The position numbers were made by a program, and so were the translations under genes. 64,000 nucleotides of DNA from Duganella sp. Leaf126 (GTDB taxonomy: Bacteria > Pseudomonadota > Gammaproteobacteria > Burkholderiales > Burkholderiaceae_D), in the NCBI RefSeq assembly GCF_001423125.1, contig NZ_LMNW01000033.1, forward strand, positions 215,525 to 279,524, written 5' to 3'. Numbering within the stretch: the first letter of the stretch is position 1; each line of letters starts with the position of its first letter. The notes beneath the pieces are model-generated. The model did not search any database. It was not told the origin of the DNA and was given only the letters and a program-made list of their open reading frames with translations. Below, one piece after another: positions 43,096 through 51,964 of the stretch.

Positions 43096-43886
43096 CAGTG
43101 CACCCCGGCCGCCTGCAATCCCGCGCCCGCCTCCGAGCCCGTCTCCGACCCCATGTACGCTTGCATGACCTGGGGATTGCGCGACACCTCGGCATACGTG
43201 CCTTCGGCCAGCATGCAGCCGCGCTGCAGCACCGAGATGCGGTCACAGATGCCGGCCACCACCTTCATGTTGTGCTCGACCATCAGGACGGTGCGCCCGG
43301 CCGCCACTTTCCTGATCAGCTCGGTCACGCGGTGCACGTCTTCGTGGCCCATGCCCTGGGTCGGTTCGTCGAGCAGCATCAGCGCCGGTTCCATGGCCAG
43401 CGTGGTGGCAATTTCGAGCGCGCGTTTGCGCCCGTACGGCAGATCGACCGTGACGGTGTCGGCCAGTCCGGCCAGGTCCACTTCGGCCAGCAACGCCATG
43501 GCGCGGCCGTCGAGGGCGCTCAGTTTGCGGTCGCTTTGCCAGAAATGGAAGCTGGTGCCGAGCTGGCGCTGCAGGCCGATGCGCACGTTTTGCAGCACGG
43601 TCAGGTGCGGAAACACGGCAGACATCTGGAACGAGCGGATCACCCCCAGGCGCGCAATGTGCGCCGGCCGGGCGGCGGTGATGTCCTGGTCGTTGAACAG
43701 GATGCGCCCGGACGTGGGCGCCAGAAACTTGGTGAGCAAGTTAAAACAGGTGGTTTTGCCGGCGCCGTTGGGACCGATGAGGGCGTGGATATGGCCCCGC
43801 CGGACACGAAGATTGACGTCGCTGACAGCGGTAAATCCGCGGAATTGCTTGGTCAGCGACTGTGTTTCCAGGATAAAGCCGGACAT
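43095..43886 (-). CDS. livG: Branched-chain amino acid ABC transporter ATPase LivG
   Basis: A 263-residue ABC ATPase with Walker A GPNGAGKTTCFNLLTKFLAPTSG, the signature-type LPYGRKRALEIATTLA, Walker B LMLLDEPTQGMG and H-loop TVLMVEHN. Forms a pair with LivF. First gene of the operon, with a promoter 45-75 bases upstream. Confidence 0.94.
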   Translation of the reverse strand: MSGFILETQSLTKQFRGFTAVSDVNLRVRRGHIHALIGPNGAGKTTCFNLLTKFLAPTSGRILFNDQDITAARPAHIARLGVIRSFQMSAVFPHLTVLQNVRIGLQRQLGTSFHFWQSDRKLSALDGRAMALLAEVDLAGLADTVTVDLPYGRKRALEIATTLAMEPALMLLDEPTQGMGHEDVHRVTELIRKVAAGRTVLMVEHNMKVVAGICDRISVLQRGCMLAEGTYAEVSRNPQVMQAYMGSETGSEAGAGLQAAGVH

Positions 43887-44441
43887 CGTGTCTCCTTGTA
43901 TCGATCTGCAAGGTACCGCCTTTTTTACCGATCATACACAGTAACAATTTGACCAACAATATAGTAAAAATACGTTGAATTTTTGATCTGGATCTAGCCA
44001 GACACCGTTCCGTGGCAAGGGTTTATTGACGCGTTCGGCTGCTTTTTGCGGAGACGGAACCGGCGCAATACGGTCCGCCACAGCACTGCCTAGCCGTGTG
44101 GATAAGCATATGGATATCCACAGGTGTGAAATGTGCGTAAACAAAAATTTTCTGGGGACGCCGTTTTTTATCCAAAAAAAGTGCCTGTCCACATACACAG
44201 TTTACGCGCCCGGTTCTACAGCGCGTAAACACATGATTTGATGCCGAATTGGGGACTTATCCACAGAATAGTGTTCACGTAAACAACTACTACTATTCTT
44301 TATATACATCTTTTAGAGTAAACCAGAGCAAGCGCCGCCGCGCGCTCCACCCCCAAAGCCCATCTTTCCCCCTATACTCGATTTTGTGCAAGACAACGAA
44401 GTGCCCAACCTCACCACCGTGTCGGAGACTGCCTGTCATCC
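43887..44441. other. Intergenic region with DnaA boxes, left part of candidate origin
   Basis: A 555-bp gap with no gene. It holds exact DnaA boxes TGTGGATAA (44097-44105) and TTATCCACA (44257-44265), near matches ATATCCACA (44114-44122) and CTGTCCACA (44185-44193), five GTAAAC/GTTTAC motifs, and the tract ACTACTACTATTCTTTATAT starting at 44286, an AT-rich trinucleotide run like DnaA-trios. The liv promoter occupies the left edge. Confidence 0.65.
43931..43959 (-). promoter_or_regulatory. Putative promoter of the liv operon
   Basis: On the minus strand TTGTTG (43959-43954), a 17-bp spacer and TATGAT (43936-43931; five of six consensus positions). The start codon of livG is 45 bases downstream. 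The region between this box and the DnaA-box field is AT-rich. Confidence 0.55.
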
Positions 44442-46403
44442 ATGCCTAATCCCCCGCGCTCGCCTGCCTACCTGCGTTTTCGCCGTCGCCTGCTGACCGG
44501 CCTGTTGTTGACGGCAGCGCTGGCCATCACGGTGGTGGTGACGCAGGTACGGACGTCGTATGTCGAACGCGAACAGGCCATGCAAAGCCAGACCGACCAT
44601 TACGTCAAGGCGATGGAAGCCTATGTCTTGCATGCATTGCAATCGGTGGACCTGGCCATGTTCGGCATTGCCAACGCCATCAAGGTATTGCCGAGTACCC
44701 AGCATCCCTCGCCTGCCGCCATTGCCGACCTGCTGTCGGCGCGCGCTGCCAATTTCAATGTCGATTACTGGCTCACCTTTCTCGATACCGAGGGCAATGT
44801 GGTGGCCACCTCGCTCGACCTCGACATCCGCAACCAGAACTACGCCGAGCGCGACTATTTCAAGGTCCACCGCGACAACCGCCATGGCAACCAGCCGTTC
44901 ATCGGCGCGCCGGTCGTCGGCAAATACACGGGGACCAGGCTGTTTTTTGTCAGCCGCCGCGTGGAAAATGCCAAGGGCGAATTCATCGGTGTGCTGCTGG
45001 CGCCGCTCGACGTCAAGCGCTATGCGGCGCTGTTCGACAATTCGCGCTTTTCGGCCGATATGTCGATCACCCTGCTCTACCGCGACGGCAGGGTGATCGC
45101 GCGCTCGCCGATGTTCGAACAGTCGTTCGCGCGCGATCTCTCCAACAGCCAGCTGTTCCGCGAAATCGCCAAGGCGCCCGCCGGCACCTACAAGGCGGTG
45201 GGCCTGATAGACGGGCTGCACCGTATTTACAGCTACCGGGTGTTCGACCGGTATCCGCTGGTGATGCTGGTCGGCAGCAGCGACGCCGAAGCCGTGCGCC
45301 AGCGCGACCGCAGTTACCTGGTGGCCGGGGCCGGCCTGGTCTGCCTGTTACTGCTGATGACGATATGCGGTGCATACATATTGCGCACCTATGCGCGCCA
45401 GGAAGAACGCGAGTTGCGCATCCGTGCGCTGCTGGGCGAGAGCCGCGACATGGAACAACGCTTGCGTGCCAACCAGGAATCGATGAAATTGTCGGCCCTG
45501 CTGTTCCATAACATCGGCGAGGCGATGATGGTGACCGATGCTGCCGGTCGCATCCTGACCGTCAATCCGGCATTTTCACAGCTGAGCGGCTATACCGAAC
45601 AGGAGGTGATCGGGCGCCGCAGCTATGAATTGACGGCCGGGCGCGAAGGGGTGGAATTTTTTGCCGACATGGCAAACACCATCCGCGAGACAGGCCAGTG
45701 GAACGGCGAAGTGTGGCACCGGCACAAGGATGGCACGGAATACCTGGCGCAAATCCGTTTCGATACCGTGCACGACGATTTTGGCCACCCGTTCCGCTAC
45801 GTGGCGCTGCTCAGCGACGTGACGGAAAAAAAGGCGACCGAAGAGCGGATCTGGCGCCAGGCCAACTTCGATAATCTGACCGGCTTGCCCAACCGGCGCA
45901 TGTTTTACGAGCGGCTGCGCCAGGAAATGCGCAAATCGGACCGCTCGCGGCTGCCGATGGCCGTGCTGTTCGTCGATCTCGACCGCTTCAAGGAAGTCAA
46001 CGACACCATGGGTCACGACAGCGGCGACCTGCTGCTCAAGCAAGTGGCCGCCAGGCTGACGACCTCGACGCGCGGCACCGACGTGGTGGCCAGGCTTGGT
46101 GGCGACGAATTCATCGCCGTCCTGGGCGAACTGCACAACCCCGCCGACGTCACCCGCACTGCCCGCGAAATCCTGAAACAGATGAGTACGCCGTTCGATC
46201 TCGGCGGCGATGGCGCCCAGCGCGCCGAGATTTCCAGCAGCATCGGCATCGCCATCTACCCGCAAGACGGTCACGATGTGGACACGCTCATGAAAAACGC
46301 CGATCAGGCCATGTATGCAGCCAAGGAAAACGGCAAAAACCGTTATCAAATCTATGCTTCTGTGGATAACGCTCTGGATATCCACAAGGATCGATGTGAC
46401 TAA
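44442..46403 (+). CDS. Diguanylate cyclase with Cache-type sensor and PAS domains
   Basis: A 653-residue membrane sensor. Helix 1 (about residues 16-35) and helix 2 (about 300-322) flank a periplasmic dCache-like domain with DYWLTFLDTEGNVVATS and NYAERDYFKVHRDNRHGNQPFIG. A PAS domain (about 350-460, with MVTDAAGRILTVNPAFSQLSGYTEQEVIGR) precedes the GGDEF domain (RRMFYERL...VDLDRFKEVNDTMGHDSGDLLL...RLGGDEFIAVLGE). The intact GGDEF motif predicts c-di-GMP synthesis. No EAL domain. The last ~15 codons overlap two DnaA boxes. The ligand is unknown. Confidence 0.92.
   Translation: MPNPPRSPAYLRFRRRLLTGLLLTAALAITVVVTQVRTSYVEREQAMQSQTDHYVKAMEAYVLHALQSVDLAMFGIANAIKVLPSTQHPSPAAIADLLSARAANFNVDYWLTFLDTEGNVVATSLDLDIRNQNYAERDYFKVHRDNRHGNQPFIGAPVVGKYTGTRLFFVSRRVENAKGEFIGVLLAPLDVKRYAALFDNSRFSADMSITLLYRDGRVIARSPMFEQSFARDLSNSQLFREIAKAPAGTYKAVGLIDGLHRIYSYRVFDRYPLVMLVGSSDAEAVRQRDRSYLVAGAGLVCLLLLMTICGAYILRTYARQEERELRIRALLGESRDMEQRLRANQESMKLSALLFHNIGEAMMVTDAAGRILTVNPAFSQLSGYTEQEVIGRRSYELTAGREGVEFFADMANTIRETGQWNGEVWHRHKDGTEYLAQIRFDTVHDDFGHPFRYVALLSDVTEKKATEERIWRQANFDNLTGLPNRRMFYERLRQEMRKSDRSRLPMAVLFVDLDRFKEVNDTMGHDSGDLLLKQVAARLTTSTRGTDVVARLGGDEFIAVLGELHNPADVTRTAREILKQMSTPFDLGGDGAQRAEISSSIGIAIYPQDGHDVDTLMKNADQAMYAAKENGKNRYQIYASVDNALDIHKDRCD
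46361..46386. other. DnaA boxes inside the 3' end of the diguanylate cyclase gene
   Basis: TGTGGATAA (46361-46369) is an exact box and ATATCCACA (46378-46386) has one mismatch. They start the right-hand DnaA field and are translated as the C-terminal tail ...SVDNALDIHKD. Confidence 0.75.
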
Positions 46404-46775
46404 GCGCTGACTTGATCGTTGCCCGATATTTTATGCAGAAATTGTCCTGCAACCGGTACAGCGCTTATGCGCCTGTTTATGAAAGTTGTAAACAGCTGAT
46501 TCGTAAACGTATACAGACTTTATCCACAGCTTTGAGCGCGTTTACTACTACTATTATTTTATATAAATTCTTTGTAAACAACCAAAAGCCGTGGCAAGCC
46601 CCGCACCCCGCAAATCCGGCGCAAGCGCCGCGATAGCGCGCCTGCTCGCCCTCCAGCGCACGTTCTGCAGGCAAAAAACGCCTTAAAATCGACGTGTTCA
46701 CGCTGCCCGCTGTGGACAAGCGACGTGCTGTCCACAACAAAAAGCGCATCGTGGCGATCAAAACAAAGGAAAACT
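46404..46775. other. Intergenic region with DnaA box and DnaA-trio-like tract, right part of candidate origin
   Basis: A 372-bp gap without a gene. It holds TTATCCACA (46520-46528), then 15 bases later ACTACTACTATTATTTTATA (from 46544), an AT-rich stretch to 46577, and further boxes TGTGGACAA (46711-46719) and CTGTCCACA (46728-46736). Four GTAAAC/GTTTAC motifs lie around the box. The layout repeats that at 44.26-44.33 kb. Confidence 0.65.
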
Positions 46776-47462
46776 ATGCGTCTTGGAATCATCAGCGCCC
46801 TGGCCGAAGAACAGCAGGGGGTGCTGGAAGCCCTTCAGAGCCCCGCCAGGCGCGTGCACGGCATGCGGGAGTACACCACAGGGACCCTGTGGGAAATCGA
46901 CGCTGTGTGCGTCCTGTCGCGTATCGGCAAGGTTGCCGCCGCCATGACTGCCACCATCCTTGTGGAAAAGTTCGGTGTTACCCACATCGTCTTCACCGGC
47001 GTTGCCGGCAGCGGCGATAAAGACGTGCACATCGGCGATATCGTGGTGGCCGACAGCCTGGTCCAGCACGATATCGATGCGTCGCCGCTGTTTCCCCGTT
47101 TCGAGGTGCCGCTGACGGGACTGACGCGCTTTGCCACCGACCTGGCCCTGACCGAACGGCTGGCCGCCGCAGCTGCCAGGACCACGCGCGTGCACCGGGG
47201 CCTGATTGCCAGCGGCGACCAGTTCATCGGCCGTCGGCAGCAGCTGGTGGCGCTGAAGACCGCCCTGCCCGACTTGCTGGCGGTGGAAATGGAAGGCGCA
47301 GCCGTGGCGCAGGTGTGTGTCGAGCTGGGCATACCGTTTGCCGTGATCCGCACCATTTCCGACAACGCCAACGATGACGCGGCGGTCGACTTTTTGCATT
47401 TTATCGAGACCGTGGCGTCGCGCTACGCGTACCAGGTGCTGGAAAATTTTTGCAAAGCTTGA
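46776..47462 (+). CDS. mtnN: 5'-methylthioadenosine/S-adenosylhomocysteine nucleosidase
   Basis: A 228-residue nucleoside hydrolase that splits MTA and SAH, the by-products of polyamine synthesis and methylation. Seen are MRLGIISALAEEQQGV, VFTGVAGSGDKDVHIGDIVVAD, the substrate Glu region LLAVEMEGAAVAQV, and the catalytic Asp in RTISDNANDDA. The ATG at 46776 with an AAAGGA site is preferred to a longer frame from 46725 that would read through a DnaA box. It is functionally tied to the speD/spermidine synthase cluster at 14-21 kb. Confidence 0.9.
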   Translation: MRLGIISALAEEQQGVLEALQSPARRVHGMREYTTGTLWEIDAVCVLSRIGKVAAAMTATILVEKFGVTHIVFTGVAGSGDKDVHIGDIVVADSLVQHDIDASPLFPRFEVPLTGLTRFATDLALTERLAAAAARTTRVHRGLIASGDQFIGRRQQLVALKTALPDLLAVEMEGAAVAQVCVELGIPFAVIRTISDNANDDAAVDFLHFIETVASRYAYQVLENFCKA

Positions 47463-47502
47463 ATTCGATACGCGCCTGCGCGGGGTGGCAATGATTGCGC
47501 AC

Positions 47503-47527
47503 AAAAAAAGGCCGGCATAAGCCGGCC
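47503..47527 (-). terminator. Terminator of putA
   Basis: The stem GGCCGGC/GCCGGCC (47510-47516, 47521-47527) with an ATAA loop is followed on the minus strand by seven U. It lies 24 bases after the putA stop, in the convergent gap with the nucleosidase gene. Confidence 0.88.
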
Positions 47528-47550
47528 TCGATGGTTGTCAGCAGGTTTTT

Positions 47551-50500
47551 TTACGCCGATAACGTCATCAGGCTGGCATTGCCGCCCGCTGCGGTGGTGT
47601 TGACGCACAGCGCGCGTTCGGCGAGCAGGCGCCACAGGGAGATGCCCTCCTCGCCGTTGGTGTCGATCAGGCTTGCCAGGGCCCCTTCCCGGGCCGCCAG
47701 GCGCGGGTGCAGGGCGGCGGCCAGCGACGATTCCACCAGCGCCACCTGGAACGGGCCGTCGACGCCGTCGCCGGCACGACCGATCTGGTCCCTGACGGTG
47801 GCCGGCAGGTCGGTCGGCACCAGGCCGGCTGCCTCGGGCGAGAGCAGCGCGGTATTGCCGGTGGCGAGCACTGCCGCCAGTTGGTTGAGCAGCGCCGGCT
47901 GCGTGGCAGCCGCGCACAGCACGGCGCCGCGCGGCTGCAGGGCCAGCGTGTTGCGCTCGCCGGTCGGTCCCGGCAGCGCGGTCACCGTGCCCAGCATGCT
48001 GGTGCGGGCGTATTGCGCGACCAGTGCCGCCAGGCGCTGCTGGTCATGCTGGCTGGCCCAGGCGGCCAGCGCATCGAGCGCTGGCAGCGCCTGGTGCTGC
48101 GTGGCGGCAAGCACGGCATTGCGTTGCAGCCGTTTCAGGTACAGCGGACCGCCGGCCTTGGGACCGGTGCCCGACTTGCCTTCGCCGCCGAACGGCTGCA
48201 CGCCCACCACGGCGCCGACGATGTTGCGGTTCACATAGATATTGCCGACGTGGGCATGGCTGGTGATGTAGTCGATGGTTTCATCGATGCGCGAGTGCAC
48301 GCCCAGGGTCAGGCCGTAACCGGAGGCATTGATCTGCGCGACCAGCTTGGGCAGATCGGCGCGGCGGTAGCGGATCACGTGCAGGACCGGGCCGAACACT
48401 TCGTGCGTGAGCTCGGCCAGCGCGCGGATTTCCAGCACCGTCGGCGGCACGAAGGTGCCGGCCGTGATCACGTGGGACGGCAGGTCGAGCGAGAAGTAGT
48501 CGACCGCCGTGCCCTTGAGCTTGTTGATGTGGGCCAGCAGGTTGGCCTGCGCTTCGGCGTCGATCACGGGGCCGATGTCGGTCACCAGGCGGTCCGGGCT
48601 GCCGACCCTGAGTTCCTGCATCGCGCCCTTGAGCATGTGGATGGTCTTTTCGGCGATGTCTTCCTGCAGGAACAGCACGCGCAATGCCGAGCAGCGCTGG
48701 CCGGCGCTGTCGAACGCCGACGAGATCGCATCCTGCACGACCTGCTCGGGCAAGGCCGACGAATCGACGATCATGGCATTCTGGCCGCCGGTCTCGGCGA
48801 TCAGCGGGATGTCGCAGTGCTCGAGCGCGGCGCGTTTGGCCAATGTGCGGTTGATCAGCTGGGCCACCTCGGTCGAGCCGGTGAAGATCACGCCTTTTAC
48901 GCGTGCATCGGCCGTCAGGGCCGCGCCCACCACTTCGCCGCGGCCCGGCAGGAACTGCAGCGCGGCGCGTGGAATGCCCGCTTCATGGAGCAGCTCCACC
49001 GCGCGGTAGGCGATCAGCGGCGTCTGCTCGGCCGGCTTGGCCAGCACCACGTTGCCGGCTGCCAGCGCAGCAGCCAGCTGGCCCGTGAAGATCGCCAACG
49101 GGAAGTTCCACGGGCTGATGCAGGTGACGGGACCGAGCGCCAGCCCGTTGGGGGCGCCGGCCACTTCGGCTGCGTAGTAGCGCAGGAAATCGACCGCCTC
49201 GCGCAGTTCGGCAACAGCATTGGGCAGCGACTTGCCTGCTTCGCGGATGGCCAGCGTCATCAGTTCCATGGCGTTCGCCTCGAACAGGTCGGCGGCGCGG
49301 TCGAGCGCGGCAGCGCGCGCGGCCGGTTCCGTGGTCTGCCAGTCCATCGCGTAGTGGCTGGCAGCGATCAGCGCCGATTCCACGTCGGCCGCGGTCGCTT
49401 CGACCAGCTGGCCCACCACGTCGGCGCGCTGGGCCGGGTTGGTGATGTGTTGCTCCGGCTGGCCGGCCGAGACGCCGCCGGCCAGCAGCGGCATGGCGCG
49501 CCAGCTGCGTGGCGTCGCCAGGGCGGCGGCGATCTCGCGCAGCACGTCGTCGTTGGCCAGGTCAATGCCGGCCGAATTCCTGCGGCTGGCGCCGAACATG
49601 GCCGACGGCAGCGCGATGGCCGGGTGCGGGGCGCCGCCCTGCGCGCGCGCCTGGGCGATCGGGTCCTTGATCAGCGCCTCGACCGGGATGGCTTCGTCGA
49701 CGATCTGGCTGACGAACGACGAGTTGGCGCCGTTTTCCAGCAGGCGGCGCACCAGGTAGGCCAGCAGCGTTTCGTGGGTGCCGACCGGCGCGTAGATGCG
49801 GCACGGCTTGTCGAGGTTATCCTTGCCGACCACCTGGTCGTACAGCGACTCGCCCATGCCGTGCAGGCACTGGAATTCGTAGTCGGTGACGCCGTCGCGC
49901 TTGGCCCAGGTGTAGATGGTGGACAGGGTTTGCGCGTTGTGGGTGGCGAACTGCGGGTAGATCACGCCGGTGGCGGCCAGCAGGCGCTGGGCGCACGCCA
50001 GGTACGACACATCGGTGTACACCTTGCGCGTATAGACCGGGTAGCCGGCCATGCCGTCGACCTGGGCGCGCTTGATTTCCGCATCCCAGTAGGCGCCCTT
50101 GACCAGCCGCACCATGAACTTGCGGCCGCTGCGGCGGGCCAGGTCGATCAGGTAGTCGATCACGAACGGGCAGCGCTTCTGGTAGGCCTGCACCACGAAG
50201 CCGATGCCCTCGAAGCCGGCCAGCGCCGGATCGTGGGCCAGCGCTTCCATCAGGTCGAGCGACAGCTCGAGGCGGTCGGCTTCCTCGGCATCGATGTTGA
50301 GGCCGATGTCGTATTGCTTGGCGAGTAACACCAGCGCGCGCACGCGCGGCAGCAGTTCGGTCATCACGCGCTCGCGCTGGGCGCGGCTGTAGCGCGGGTG
50401 CAGCGCCGACAATTTGACGGAGATGCCGGGGCCGTTGCGGATGCCGCGGCCGTTCGACGCCTTGCCGATCGCGTGGATGGCGGTCTCATACGAGGCATAG

Positions 50501-51198
50501 TAATTCTTGGCATCCTGCTCGGTCAGTGCCGCCTCGCCCAGCATGTCGTACGAATAGCGGTAGCCGCGCGCTTCGTTGGCCTGGCCGTTCTTGATCGCTT
50601 CGCCGATGGTCTGGCCCGTGACGAACTGGTTGCCCAGCATGCGCATGGCCAGGTCGACGCCCTTGCGGATCAGCGGTTCGCCGCCTTTTGAGATCAGCTT
50701 GGTCAGGGCCGAGCCCAGGCCCGACTCGCTGCTGGTCGAGACCAGCTTGCCGGTGATCAGCAAGCCCCAGGTGGCGGCATTGACGAACAGCGACGGCGAC
50801 TCGCCCAGGTGTTTGCGCCAGTCGCCCTTGCTGATCTTGTCGGCGATCAGGCGATCGGCCGTGGCATTGTCGGGAATCCGCAACAGTGCTTCGGCCAGGC
50901 ACATCAGCGCTACCCCCTCTTCCGACGACAGCGAAAACTCGTGCATCAGGGCGTCCACGCCGGACGCGCGCGTGCGCTGCTGGCGCACCGCGCTGACGAG
51001 CTTGTGGGCCAGCTGGCGCGCCTGCTCGACACTGGTGTCGTCGTGACCGGCGATCTGGCCCAGCAGCCACTGCACGGCGCTGGTTTCATCGCGGCGCCAG
51101 GCGGCCGTCACGGCGGCGCGCAACGGGCTGGGATCGCGCAGCATCTCGGCTTGCAATGCTGCGAAAGGGGTGAAAACGGTGGGTTCTGCTGCGTGCAT
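47551..51198 (-). CDS. putA: Bifunctional proline dehydrogenase / P5C dehydrogenase PutA
   Basis: A 1215-residue enzyme converting proline to glutamate through P5C. The FAD-type proline dehydrogenase part (about 100-530) includes RLVKGAYWDAEIKRAQ (about 364-379) and EFQCLHGMGE. The aldehyde dehydrogenase part (about 550-1060) has ISPWNFPLAIFTGQLAAALA, the catalytic Glu802 in AETGGQN and Cys836 in SAGQRCSALR. A C-terminal ALDH-like tail domain completes it. No ribbon-helix-helix DNA-binding domain is present at the N terminus, so it does not repress itself; the divergent Lrp-type gene is the likely regulator. ATG at 51198; the longer frame is untranslated leader. Confidence 0.95.
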   Translation of the reverse strand: MHAAEPTVFTPFAALQAEMLRDPSPLRAAVTAAWRRDETSAVQWLLGQIAGHDDTSVEQARQLAHKLVSAVRQQRTRASGVDALMHEFSLSSEEGVALMCLAEALLRIPDNATADRLIADKISKGDWRKHLGESPSLFVNAATWGLLITGKLVSTSSESGLGSALTKLISKGGEPLIRKGVDLAMRMLGNQFVTGQTIGEAIKNGQANEARGYRYSYDMLGEAALTEQDAKNYYASYETAIHAIGKASNGRGIRNGPGISVKLSALHPRYSRAQRERVMTELLPRVRALVLLAKQYDIGLNIDAEEADRLELSLDLMEALAHDPALAGFEGIGFVVQAYQKRCPFVIDYLIDLARRSGRKFMVRLVKGAYWDAEIKRAQVDGMAGYPVYTRKVYTDVSYLACAQRLLAATGVIYPQFATHNAQTLSTIYTWAKRDGVTDYEFQCLHGMGESLYDQVVGKDNLDKPCRIYAPVGTHETLLAYLVRRLLENGANSSFVSQIVDEAIPVEALIKDPIAQARAQGGAPHPAIALPSAMFGASRRNSAGIDLANDDVLREIAAALATPRSWRAMPLLAGGVSAGQPEQHITNPAQRADVVGQLVEATAADVESALIAASHYAMDWQTTEPAARAAALDRAADLFEANAMELMTLAIREAGKSLPNAVAELREAVDFLRYYAAEVAGAPNGLALGPVTCISPWNFPLAIFTGQLAAALAAGNVVLAKPAEQTPLIAYRAVELLHEAGIPRAALQFLPGRGEVVGAALTADARVKGVIFTGSTEVAQLINRTLAKRAALEHCDIPLIAETGGQNAMIVDSSALPEQVVQDAISSAFDSAGQRCSALRVLFLQEDIAEKTIHMLKGAMQELRVGSPDRLVTDIGPVIDAEAQANLLAHINKLKGTAVDYFSLDLPSHVITAGTFVPPTVLEIRALAELTHEVFGPVLHVIRYRRADLPKLVAQINASGYGLTLGVHSRIDETIDYITSHAHVGNIYVNRNIVGAVVGVQPFGGEGKSGTGPKAGGPLYLKRLQRNAVLAATQHQALPALDALAAWASQHDQQRLAALVAQYARTSMLGTVTALPGPTGERNTLALQPRGAVLCAAATQPALLNQLAAVLATGNTALLSPEAAGLVPTDLPATVRDQIGRAGDGVDGPFQVALVESSLAAALHPRLAAREGALASLIDTNGEEGISLWRLLAERALCVNTTAAGGNASLMTLSA

Positions 51199-51399
51199 GA
51201 AAATACTTTCAAGTTTGAATGAAAGCGGTCCACTTACAAAAACACGCCCTGCAAGCACATGGCTTGAGAGCGTGAACAGGGTGATTCCGGGGAACGAATC
51301 TGTGAACTGCCGATGATTCGATTGTAAAGTGTATTCTTTCGGATTAATTCTGGTATTACACGGGACTAGCAATAGATTGTTTTTGGTGAGACAATTTAA

Positions 51400-51418
51400 C
51401 CAAATAATATTTATTTGG
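51400..51418. promoter_or_regulatory. Operator-like palindrome in front of the putA regulator
   Basis: CCAAATA and TATTTGG arms separated by five bases occupy 51400-51418, ending 12 bases before the regulator ATG and in the 232-bp spacer divergent with putA. AT-rich centres of this type are typical of Lrp-family sites; binding is inferred. Confidence 0.5.
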
Positions 51419-51430
51419 GAGTGCTCTCGA

Positions 51431-51886
51431 ATGTTAGACAAGATCAGCAAGAAAATCCTGATGGAGTTGCAGAGCGATGGTCGCATCAGCAACGTCGAGC
51501 TGGCCGCGCGCGTGAACCTGTCGCCGGCGGCGTGCCTGGAGCGCGTGCGCAAGTTGCACGAGTCCGGCTATATCATGGGGTACACCGCGCAACTCAACCC
51601 CCAGTTGCTCGACGTCTCCCTGCTCGTGTTCATCGAGGTGGTGCTCGACCGCACCACACCCGAAGTCTTCGACGCCTTCAAGCACAGCGTCCAAGTGATT
51701 CCCGAAGTGCTCGAGTGTCACATGGTGGCCGGCGGTTTCGACTACCTGGTCAAGGCCCGCGTCAAGGACATGGCCGCTTATCGCGAATTCCTCGGCAAGA
51801 CCCTGCTGCAAAAAGGCGTGCGCGAAACCCATACCTACGCGGTCATGGAAGAAGTCAAGAATACCACCAAGTTACCGATAAAATAG
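51431..51886 (+). CDS. Lrp/AsnC family regulator, probable activator of putA
   Basis: A 151-residue protein. N-terminal helix-turn-helix MLDKISKKILMELQSDGRISNVELAARVNLSPAACLERVRKL, then the ligand-binding RAM domain (VSLLVFIEVVLDR, VLECHMVAGGFDYLVKARVKDM). The same genes lie divergently in many proteobacteria, where the Lrp protein (PutR/BkdR-like) switches putA on with proline. That assignment rests on position. ATG at 51431. Confidence 0.9.
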   Translation: MLDKISKKILMELQSDGRISNVELAARVNLSPAACLERVRKLHESGYIMGYTAQLNPQLLDVSLLVFIEVVLDRTTPEVFDAFKHSVQVIPEVLECHMVAGGFDYLVKARVKDMAAYREFLGKTLLQKGVRETHTYAVMEEVKNTTKLPIK

Positions 51887-51964
51887 TGCTAGCGATAAAT
51901 TAAATCCGGGCGCTGCCAGCGTAGCGGTGCACCCGGCGGGCTGAACGCAGCGGCGGAGGCAGAC

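Noticed and set aside
46725..46775. Longer N terminus of the MTA/SAH nucleosidase
   Set aside because: The extra codons read through a DnaA box and lack family residues; the ATG at 46776 has a clear ribosome site.
51199..51552. 118-residue N-terminal extension of PutA, possibly a DNA-binding domain
   Set aside because: The translated stretch has no ribbon-helix-helix pattern and overlaps the divergent regulator gene and its operator.
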